A stretch of DNA of 64,000 bases from a virus. Shown here one piece after another: positions 41,501-49,900 of this stretch. Each line of letters opens with the position of its first letter. The stretch's first letter is position 1. Under the pieces are notes generated by a model that worked only from the letters and a program-made list of their open reading frames with translations, searched no databases and was not told where the DNA came from. The stretch covers positions 1 to 64,000 of the IMG/VR virus record IMGVR_UViG_3300020395_000002, one strand, 5' to 3'. The translations under genes were made by a program, and so were the position numbers.

Positions 41501-41854
41501 TTACAGTTTGGTCCTATCAGTACCAACGAGTCTTATGTTGATACATCACCAGCTACTATACCAGCAGGTTCAACTTGGAATTGCTCAAGTATTATATGTC
41601 ATATTGGTGCTGCAACAGGAGAACTATTTGGTAAGGTTACTAACGGTAAGTTTAGAGTTGAGGATATAACTGGTGCTGCCAGCGACAATGATTACTATGA
41701 CTTAACAGTTTCTTGTAACGTTGCTGACTTTACTGGTGCATCTACTAACGCTAACACTGCTGCTACAGGTAACTTTGCAATCGCACTACCAGCTGGAACG
41801 TTCACATCTTCTGACATCAACACATTATGGGAACCAGGTGACGGAAACCCATAG
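38501..41854 (+). CDS. Tail-collar protein 3 with Ig-like extension (1,117 aa)
   Basis: The collar domain (QVGTISMMPKDDAGAYYAPD, GWMECNGRSINPNEYLGLY; ~residues 16-60) and FKVPDLRDRRVVGTGR, then PHWPSHSHGNF and SPHSHWIGW histidine motifs. From ~residue 340 there are about five Ig/PKD-like beta domains (each opening like APTVDLSVLPTTVTSGS or APQINMSATPTSIDAGS). Ig-like domains on phage fibres often bind cell-surface glycans. The C-terminal ~280 residues are further beta-rich sequence. Last gene of the collar trio; a new promoter follows. Confidence 0.8.
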   Translation: MPKYYSQTAPDWTGVQVGTISMMPKDDAGAYYAPDGWMECNGRSINPNEYLGLYQVIQNTYGGSASGDFPNISGDFKVPDLRDRRVVGTGRLRPDGSSPALEGLDAGTVNTCGSFGGKNNITLADVSTRVQLVTGSVQSVFNTSRVQQSSTQFTDGTVDVNSGFLANHTMPHWPSHSHGNFWAINPAGTFTADRTSPGGGDTQVQGGASSGPNSHDGSQCPAVGGAGSPHSHWIGWNVSGSSSGTGFGDSQPADGDPNTAGVYDSNGNALIKPTAAMMQWNVQYSPVDATQVTFGLDVDLGLDGTPNLQPEYQETSYMIFAGVSSSAYTAPPVPPAGDTVPDQVGPFNIGVTSASGDGVVTFVLNGVSSNYSFDVEVIKSGGQSVGATPINLNGTGNAVNTGYVNGDTISMTLEAPSSGGTTANYEIRVKYNTATQMTAVANITYEAAPTVDLSVLPTTVTSGSAINVTYEAPGATSVVASNFGASVPTGATIVQNPTVTTTYTITLGNTWGDTTATAVCTIAAANAPQINMSATPTSIDAGSSATISYSCTNADTFVSCSSSPVDTAFDSACAAAGNIAYYTQTVSPSVDTTYTVTLSNANGQASQSATLTVVAVAAPTVTLTTDVTVIEQGNYNPNDDTEATLTWSSTDADDIGGISGTSTPTYSQWNPTTDSGTLPVGPQEDTTFTITATNASGSDSASVNIQVFFMPEITLTVTRGYTPSGGSASYSYISGQSTAALPWLYFCCEEQVTVGWAITGTATTVTGGVFYGNFADDGTNPSGDSTNSNLGTVSGNATSGTWSSIKIAPSENGSAAGGSNAVSANKRQGAILIQASNTMGQSAAAAIRFKILTFRVARYSDYQDIAYFNQSGSTSNVGMYFDGTGNLITTGSGSAQVVLNFGWNDQPNQDGQALGNYSISALGISFDQGNTTTGSDTATVTVTGGTTYTAVVTGAAGVGGYHVENSSTGGVNQKFCVWDSDGTDCNAWVEVASITQQGATLQFGPISTNESYVDTSPATIPAGSTWNCSSIICHIGAATGELFGKVTNGKFRVEDITGAASDNDYYDLTVSCNVADFTGASTNANTAATGNFAIALPAGTFTSSDINTLWEPGDGNP

Positions 41855-41857
41855 ACG

Positions 41858-41866
41858 TGATATAAT
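41858..41866 (+). promoter_or_regulatory. Extended -10 promoter, TGATATAAT
   Basis: TGATATAAT (TGnTATAAT) just before element copy C. The transcript would start near 41873 and carry the entire element as leader of the oxygenase at 41915. Confidence 0.55.
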
Positions 41867-41914
41867 AAACTTGGAAAAAAACTCGGCAAAATTTTTGCTC
41901 TTTTAGACTTCGTT
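41867..41914 (+). promoter_or_regulatory. Recurrent 45-nt upstream element, copy C
   Basis: AAAAAAACTC (41875-41884), 15 nt, CTTTTAG (41900-41906), then 8 nt to the ATG at 41915, the same spacing as copy A. The preceding AAACTTGG also matches copy A. No Shine-Dalgarno sequence. Confidence 0.6.
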
Positions 41915-42574
41915 ATGGCAGAGGACAACAATTTACCACCTATCAAGCCTCTAGAGTTGATGCTTGATGAAAATATAACAAAGGTTGATTTCTCAGACTT
42001 CATTGGAGTCTGGGATAATTTTATGCCAGAAAATGTTTGTAATAAGTTTATTGATTGGTATAAAGACCTTAAAAATACAGCAGCTATAACTCAACCTCAA
42101 GATGATGGGGGTGTAGGAGATGGTAGGTTTCAATTTCAAGATGGTAATTTAGGTAGGTATGATAAACAGATACTGATTAATCATAATAACTATGACTTGC
42201 AGAAATGTACAGTACAGTATATTAGAGCTTGTGTTGACCATTATATTTGGAAGTATCGGCAACTTGCATCACAACCATTGATGAGTACTGTGATTAAGTT
42301 TCAACATACTCCTCAAAGTGGTGGATACCATACGTGGCACTATGAAGCAATGGGTTTATCTTATGCTCATCGTGTATTGACTTGGATGATATATCTCAAT
42401 GAAGATTTTGAAGGAGGAGAAACAGAGTTTCTTGATCAGACAAGAAGAATTAAACCTACTACTGGTACATTGTTAATCTGGCCAGCAGGTTTCACGCATA
42501 CACATAAAGGGAACCTAGTTTTATCAGGTGATAAATACATATTGACAGGATGGTATCTATTAAATGGCTCGTAA
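41915..42574 (+). CDS. Prolyl-hydroxylase-like 2OG-Fe(II) oxygenase, HxE variant
   Basis: A 219-aa protein. N-terminal IGVWDNFMPENVCNKFIDWY is typical of P4H-like proteins. FQHTPQSGGYHTWHYEA supplies the proximal motif as H142-x-E144, not HxD. Then LTWMIYLNEDFEGGETEFLD, WPAGFTHTHKGN (H195 or H197) and a Lys (DKYILTGWY) at the 2OG carboxylate position. An HxE triad is rare but known in some active oxygenases. Extended -10 and element copy C lie upstream. Sits at the head of a three-gene unit with a tail-assembly protein and a second hydroxylase. Confidence 0.85.
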   Translation: MAEDNNLPPIKPLELMLDENITKVDFSDFIGVWDNFMPENVCNKFIDWYKDLKNTAAITQPQDDGGVGDGRFQFQDGNLGRYDKQILINHNNYDLQKCTVQYIRACVDHYIWKYRQLASQPLMSTVIKFQHTPQSGGYHTWHYEAMGLSYAHRVLTWMIYLNEDFEGGETEFLDQTRRIKPTTGTLLIWPAGFTHTHKGNLVLSGDKYILTGWYLLNGS

Positions 42575-43241
42575 TTTTGCGGAAGCTGATTTTATCCTCT
42601 GGGTTCCCAGAAAAATTATCGGTGGTAAAAATCCAGATGGTACCCAACAGGGCTTTGAGATCTCTGATAGTGATTGGACTAATACTGTTCTACCTGCTAT
42701 CAACGGGACATTCCACGTTGCTGGTGTGGATGAACTAACAACCATACACTATTGGAAAGCAGATAACCCTCTTGGTGAACCCGTTTGGTACCTTGCAGAG
42801 AATCAGGATCTACGTGGTAATACAGCAATTACTACAAATGATTCATCTAAAGTTGATGAAGCAACGGTCTTATACGAAACTTTATCACCTCTTCGTACAC
42901 AGTACAAAGATGCTTATGATGCTGAACAACAAGCAGCGTTGGATAAAGCAAATCGTGAAAAATATTTTGTTGACAATCAAATTCCAGAGAACTTGGGATC
43001 ATTGCGTGCAATGAGAACTGATCTTCTTAAAGATACTGATTGGGTGATGTTAGAAGATGTTTGGGAAGCTGCTGCTGGTATGTCACTAGCTAGTGTCCCT
43101 GCTGCTGCTAAAGAGAAAGCTAACTGGAAGACCTATAGGCAAAGACTTAGGGATTTACCTGCACAACAGGCAGATCCGTATGAATATGCCAATTTCACTG
43201 GTTGGCCAGTTAATCCCGCACACGCTGATTTCGTTCCCTAA
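42564..43241 (+). CDS. Tail fibre assembly chaperone-like protein
   Basis: A 225-aa protein. Residues ~1-100 form an unknown beta domain (ADFILWVPRKIIGGKNPDGT). A helix (EQQAALDKANREKYFVDNQI) leads into the C-terminal pattern of tail assembly chaperones: RAMRTDLLKDTDWVMLEDV, then WKTYRQRLRDLPAQQ and FTGWPVNP. In other phages such proteins trimerise and fold adjacent fibres. It overlaps the oxygenase start region by 11 nt and is followed after 2 nt by the second oxygenase, so all three are probably co-expressed. Confidence 0.75.
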   Translation: MARNFAEADFILWVPRKIIGGKNPDGTQQGFEISDSDWTNTVLPAINGTFHVAGVDELTTIHYWKADNPLGEPVWYLAENQDLRGNTAITTNDSSKVDEATVLYETLSPLRTQYKDAYDAEQQAALDKANREKYFVDNQIPENLGSLRAMRTDLLKDTDWVMLEDVWEAAAGMSLASVPAAAKEKANWKTYRQRLRDLPAQQADPYEYANFTGWPVNPAHADFVP

Positions 43242-43243
43242 CT

Positions 43244-43918
43244 ATGTTTTTTCGTTATGAATTGCTGAACAATGTTAATCTTAAACACGTACAAGACTTC
43301 TACGACTTCTCTGAGTTCAATGATGGTGCACGCACTGGATCTGATGATAAGAGAATTAAGAATAACATTGAAATGCAAGTTGAGCAAGCAAATGCTGCTT
43401 GGAAGATAATTTGGGATAATTATCAAAAACACGAGATACCTATGTGGCAAATGTGGGTCTGTAATAGCACCACAGCTTTGTTTATTAGGTATACAGAAGG
43501 AATGCATTATGGATGGCACTGTGATTCGCCTATGATGGCAGGAGGAGTGCGATCCGATTTTAGTACTACAGTATTTTTAAATGATCCTTCAGAATATGAA
43601 GGAGGTGAACTTGTATTACAGTATGGTACAGAGACTATTGAGGTTAAATTACCTGCTGGATGGGCGTTTAGTTATCCTACTGGGACTAAACATATGGTGA
43701 AAGAAGTAACATCTGGAGTAAGGGATGTTGCAGTCTTTTGGAGTAAGTCAATGTTCAGATGTCAAGAAGACAGACGAGTTGCGACATATAATTATGAAAT
43801 AAAACAGGAGTTACTCAACCTTTATCCGAACGCAGAGGATCCTGATGATGATCATTATGGTATGACAAGAGGTCTTGATGAACAGTTACACTCGTTGATG
43901 CGTTCAAAAGCTTACTAA
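43244..43918 (+). CDS. PKHD-type 2OG-Fe(II) hydroxylase
   Basis: A 224-aa protein. Proximal HxD is H92-C-D94 (HYGWHCDSPMM). RSDFSTTVFLNDPSEYEGGE is the PiuC/PKHD-type strand. The distal H150 is in YPTGTKHMVKEV, and R160 in SGVRDVAVFWSKSM binds 2OG. All catalytic residues are present. Length matches the PKHD family (~225 aa). Directly upstream of the giant S8/cupredoxin protein, making structural-protein hydroxylation a natural hypothesis (inference). Confidence 0.9.
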   Translation: MFFRYELLNNVNLKHVQDFYDFSEFNDGARTGSDDKRIKNNIEMQVEQANAAWKIIWDNYQKHEIPMWQMWVCNSTTALFIRYTEGMHYGWHCDSPMMAGGVRSDFSTTVFLNDPSEYEGGELVLQYGTETIEVKLPAGWAFSYPTGTKHMVKEVTSGVRDVAVFWSKSMFRCQEDRRVATYNYEIKQELLNLYPNAEDPDDDHYGMTRGLDEQLHSLMRSKAY

Positions 43919-43921
43919 ATA
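43915..43921 (+). promoter_or_regulatory. Late-promoter-like CTAAATA
   Basis: Spans the stop codon of the preceding hydroxylase and ends 34 nt before the ATG at 43956. A CCC-TTA-GGG mini hairpin follows at 43923-43931. Confidence 0.6.
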
Positions 43922-43955
43922 ACCCTTAGGGAAAGTACCGTACCATTTTGGAATA

Positions 43956-46900
43956 ATGCAAATAGAGGAAGGCAGAATTATTGTCCAAGTCTCGAAAGAG
44001 ATAGAGGTCGCTACTGTCATTGAACGTGCAAAGCAACGTTTCACATCACTAGCTAACACACACGACCTGACAAGGTTCAAAACACTATTCCTAGATTTTC
44101 CATCAAGGGATCAGAATTTCATCACTATTTTAAAGAGTGACGAATTTCCAGAGGTTATTGGGGCACATTGGGATGCCAAAATGACCATTAAGAAACAAGA
44201 TTTACAAAACGAAGTCGGAGTAAAGCACGCTGATGCTTTCGAGATGGCAGAAGAGACGTATGATATATCAAATCCCCCAGCTGTTACCCCCAACGATCCC
44301 TCCCGTGAAGATGTTGCTACATATTCCTCTACCTCTAGTGACACTGCTTCTGCATTAACTGCACAGGTCAAACCATTTTCCTATGGTAGTGTAAGACCTT
44401 GGAACGGTAGTACTTCTACACTAACATACACAGGTATAGTTAACGTTGGTTCATATGGTCCTAAGTTAGCACTACTATCTGGTGGTGTGATATATGAGTC
44501 TATAGCATTAGACTATATGCTTCCTAACTTTACTATTGTCTTCAGTTTAGCAGATGCTAGTAATGCAGGATATAAGTGGTGCTTCTCTACCACACCAGAC
44601 GGTACAAATAATGGTGGTACAGAGTATACAACAGGTGTAACAAGAGTAGGTACTCCAGGAACTGCTGGTTCTTCTGTAAGTATAGCACTTTCAGCAACCA
44701 CACCATTGGAGTTGTATATCTATGAGGATACCACACCTACTATGGGTATGTCTGGATCTTACATACCTTCAACAACATATTCATTTAAAATAACTATCTT
44801 CAATAAGTGGCATCTACAAAGGATATCACAATCTACAGATAACCTAGGTTATGGTCTCTATTCACTGACTGAAGACGGAGAAAATTCAGATATTTACATC
44901 CTTGATACTGGTGTTCGTGGTGCATCCCGTCCAGCAGATACTGCTGGTGCTAATTTACACCCAGAATTATATCACCCAGATTATATAAGTGACTTCAATG
45001 GTACTACAGAACAGGCAAACTATCGTGTATATGAGGTACCAGGATATAACTCAGGTATCACATTAAATGGTGAAGCAAATAGTAATGAGGATGACGATGG
45101 TCACGGTACTCAGTGTGCTATCTGTGCTGCTGGTGTAACCTTTGGTGTAGCTAAGAAAGCACGTATCTTCGCAATGAAGGTATTTAATGAGACTGGTACT
45201 GAGTATACCACGTTTGCATCAAGATATATCAATTGTATGCTAGCTATTGCTAACCATAACGATTCTACTCACGCAAACTGGAAAGGTAATACCCGTCCAG
45301 CAATTGTTAATGCTTCATTAGGTGCTATTATACCTAACAGATACTGGCCATATGTTTATAAGAATGAGCCTGGATTTGATTCTGGTGCTGGTGAGAGTGA
45401 TACACTCTTTGATGACTATGAGAACTATCTTATAGAATCTGGTGTTATCTTTGTAAGATCTGCTGGTAATGGATTTACTGATGGCACTTGGGCTGGTACT
45501 TACGGTGGATATCAAGGTAAGTACTTGGTAGGTGTTAGGACTGCTGGTCCTAAGGACAACCTACACAATATGGAAATACCTGATGCTAGTGACAAAGGTA
45601 AGATTACTGTAGGTGCTACTGCACATAATAATAATTTCTCTGCATTCTCTAATTACGGTACGATTACTACCAGTGCTCCTGGTGAGTCAATCTATTGCCC
45701 TAGATGGTATTGGAACAGTGCTACACCATACAACCAGATAAGTTCTTCTTACTACACAAATATTGATGGTACTTCATTCTCTGGTCCTATAACTGCTGGT
45801 GTACTAGCACAGTGGGCTACAAAGATGACATACCAACAGGGTGTTACCTATGAAGGTAAACCTCTACCACAGTTGGCAAAAGAATGGTTACGTAGACCAT
45901 TAGATTGGGATTATATTCGTACATATAATGGTGCGACTGCATCACCTGTTAGCTATGAGTTTGGTGGTGCTAGTGTCCAAACATATCCATCTAATACTAT
46001 CGATGAAATCGTATTCGATGGATTGAATACAACAGTTTCAACTGGTGCTGCTAGTAACGTTCTTACATTCAATTTAGGATCAGAGTTTTCTAGATTAAAC
46101 CCTGTTCTTGGTGATCAGATACAGATACGTACACCTATTGGTATTATAGCACAAGATATAATCAGTGATGTATGGGTAACATCTGTAGCGTCACCTACTG
46201 CTGCATATCATAAAGAGGGTGGACTATTTAATGTTGTTAGTGATAATCATCCAGCTCCAGGTCTTTACGGTGTATTCCCTAAAGCTGGAACATCTGGATA
46301 TGTTTCTAACCTTACATTAAGTCAGCAAGGTTCTGGATACACTATAGCACCTGTTGTTTCATTCTCAGGTGGTGGTGGAACGGATGCTACTGCAACAGCT
46401 CAGATCACACTAACTGGTGGTGGTGTTACAGGTATTAACGTAGATCAGTCTGGTAGTGGATACACAGAGGCACCAACAGTCACAATTAGTGGTGATGGTA
46501 ACGGTGCAACTGCAACTGCAAACATCTCACTTACTGGTGGTGGAATACAAACTGTTACCGTAACTAACGGTGGTAATGGTTACAACCCATTAAACGTACC
46601 AGCTGTTGCCTTCTCAGGCGGTGGTGGAGGTGGTGCAGCTGCAACCGCAGTTGTTACTGATGGTATTGTTACTGGTGTTACTATTACTAATCCAGGTTCA
46701 GGATATACACAGGCACCTTCTGTAACTATTGCAGCTGCAAGTCCTCCAGTTCAAGGAACGACATTTGATATTGCTAATATGTTTGTATCAGGTGGTGGAT
46801 CTGTTACAACTGGATCTCTAAACATTGTTAACAATGCATTGACAACTGTTGCGGATAACTTACCACAACCTGCATTGTTTGGATCTTTCCCTAATGTCAA

Positions 46901-49900
46901 CAACCCTTGGTCAATCCTACCTAAGTCCTATAACCACACATTAACATATCGTGGTGGTAGAAACGTTTCTAAGACTGGAACTCCTGACTCTGCTTTAGGT
47001 GCTGCATACGGATTTGTAGCCCTTACACTTAATGGTGTTACAATACAAACCTATAACTGGGGTCTTAATACTAATCTTCCTGATGGTACTAACTGCCCAA
47101 CAGGATATAGTTTCGATCAAGTATACAACATTAATGCATTTGGTGGTGATAGTGGTAACGCTACTGTAGGATCTGATGGTGCATACTACTATACTAGTGG
47201 TAAGTTCTTCACTGAACTATGGAAAGGTTCCACAACAACTATGGTAGTTACTGTAGTCAATGTTGCTGGTTCAAACAAATACTTTATTGATACTACACAG
47301 ACACCTAACTTGCAGGTAACTGAAGGTAATACATACTACTTCGATCAGTCTGATTCTAGTAACACAGGATACCCATTTAAGATATCTGAATCACAAGATG
47401 GTATTCATATTCAAGGTGGTACTGAGTATATAACTGGTATTAGATACCAAGGTACTCCTGGTGATGGTCAAGCTGGTACTGGTACTTACATACAGGTACA
47501 ACCTGACTCACCAAACTTATTCTACTATTGCTCATTATATTCTGGATACGGTGCTGCTGCTTCTGTAACTACATTAGCAAATACTTCCGCACTTCCATCC
47601 AATACAAGTGCTGATATTATAAATGCGACTCATCACTCACCTATCATAGGTATTGCTAAGGATGGTTATCCTGTCTATGGTCCTGTAGGTTATGATAGTC
47701 CTGGATCTACAGCAAGTCTAGCTAGAATGCAATCTGGTTGGACATTAAGATCAACACGTACTGGTACACCTTATACTCCTCAAACATATACTTGGGGTGT
47801 TACTGCTGACGATAATTTAGATTTCGATTTTACAGGAGAAAGCACTGGATCTGATGTTACTATCAATGCTAATGTTGGTGACAACCTAGTATTCAATGTT
47901 AATGCACAGTATAGCACAGGTGGAGGTGGTGGATCCACTCCACAAACTTACAACTTAGTTGTAACTGCTTCAGGTGCTAGTGATTACACTGTATCTGGTT
48001 CTGACAGAAATGGTAACGTCAATGGTGCAGACCCTACACTAACTTTCTACGAAGGAGATACAGTTAACTTTACAGTCTCTGCTTCTGGGCATCCATTCCA
48101 CTTGAAGACTCAAGCTGGCACTGGTACTTCTAACCAAATACCTGGCGTAACTAATAATGGTACACAATCTGGTACTGTTACTTGGGTTATTGGTAGTACT
48201 GCTGCTGGTACATACTACTACCAGTGCGAATACCACAGTGGTATGGTTGGAACTATGACAGTTCAAACTTCTGGTGGTGGCGGTGGATCAACAATCACTC
48301 ATCCTTTCTGGATCCAGAAAGTTCCAGCTCCTTACAACCCTGCACAGGTAGTAGCTACGGTTGTTAACAATGGTAGTTACAACGCTACTGTATTATGGAA
48401 CACAGCAACTGCTGCTGCTGGTACTTACTACTATGTTTGTGAGATGCATCAAGCAATGACAGGTACTATCACCTTGACAGAACCTGTTGGTTTCTCACCA
48501 AACGTCAACACATATCCTATGGGATCGTTCATAGAAGACTATGAGTTTACAGATGCTGGTCATTTAGATAATCGTAACGGTAGATTCTGTATCACTCCTG
48601 ATTATCCAGGTGGTACATACGCATACTTTATGACATTTGATAACCAAGCGAATCCTCAATTCCCTTATGCTATTGGAAATAGATTCTATGGTGACGCAGT
48701 AGAGTATGGTGAAACTGCATCATCAAACCCAGTGTTTGAGGAACCAGCAGCTGCTGGATCATCTATTGGTACTCAAACTGGTGTTGTTGATAGTATAACA
48801 GTTGACACTCAGGGTGTTGGATATACAACTGCAACTGTAAGCTTTACTGGAGGAGGAGGTGTTGGTGCTGAGGCATCTGCAAGTCTATCTGTTCTTGATG
48901 GTTATGTCTCTGGATTAAATGTTACTGACGGTGGTACTGGATACTCAACTGCTCCTACTGTTACCATTGCTGCACCAAACGTAGCTGGTGGTGTACAAGC
49001 AACTGCTGTTTCATCTATCGCAATTACAGCTGGTAACCCAAATAGTATTGTTGACCAATCATTCGATCAAGACTTTAACTGGAGAGGTGGTACCAATTAT
49101 GGTGCTACAACCAATCCTCCTACACAGACACCACTACGTAGCGTTAAACCATATGCTATAACAACAACTGGTGTGTACATATATCATTATAGTAACGAGA
49201 GTGGACCAACTCCTGGTTGGACATTCAATGACGTTACTAACGAGAACTTAACTGGTGCTGACACATACGGTGGTTATCCTAATAGTCAAAATATATACGG
49301 ATACAACTCTAGTAAGTTGCTAGAAGCATATCAAACTTCTGATGTACGAAATGGTTCTAATTACATTGGTCTAACATACTATGACCTAGGATATCAGACT
49401 ATTACTTATGCAGTAACTGTTGCTGCTAAGACAGCAAGTAATAGCTACTACAACCAAGGTAGTACTGATTGTTACTACCTCCAACAGGCTGGTGGATCTG
49501 CACAGGAAGCACCTGCATTAGCATTCACTAGAGGTAACACATACATCTTTAATCAAGATAACTCTTCAAACGATGGACATCCATTGTATATTTCTACCAC
49601 TGAGGATGGAATACACAATGGTGGTGTTAGATACACTGCTGGTATAACATACAGACTTAATGGTGTTGCAGTTGATGCTGTTTCATACCTTTCATCATTT
49701 GATGCTTCAGTATTGAGATCAATTACTATCGTAGTTCCTCTTGATGCACCTGCTACATTATACTATGTTTCTGACGTAGGTATCAAAGAAGGTAAGGGTA
49801 TAACCACTAACGATAATATTCAAGGTGACTACAGACGACACGCTAATGGACACTCTAAGATCTTAGGTATAGCATTTGATGGTTATCCTATCTACGGACC

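Noticed and set aside
46300-46760. Regularly spaced short DNA repeats that could suggest a CRISPR array
   Set aside because: Repeats encode the GSGYTxAP protein motif in frame, vary at third codon positions, and have no constant repeat with unique spacers.
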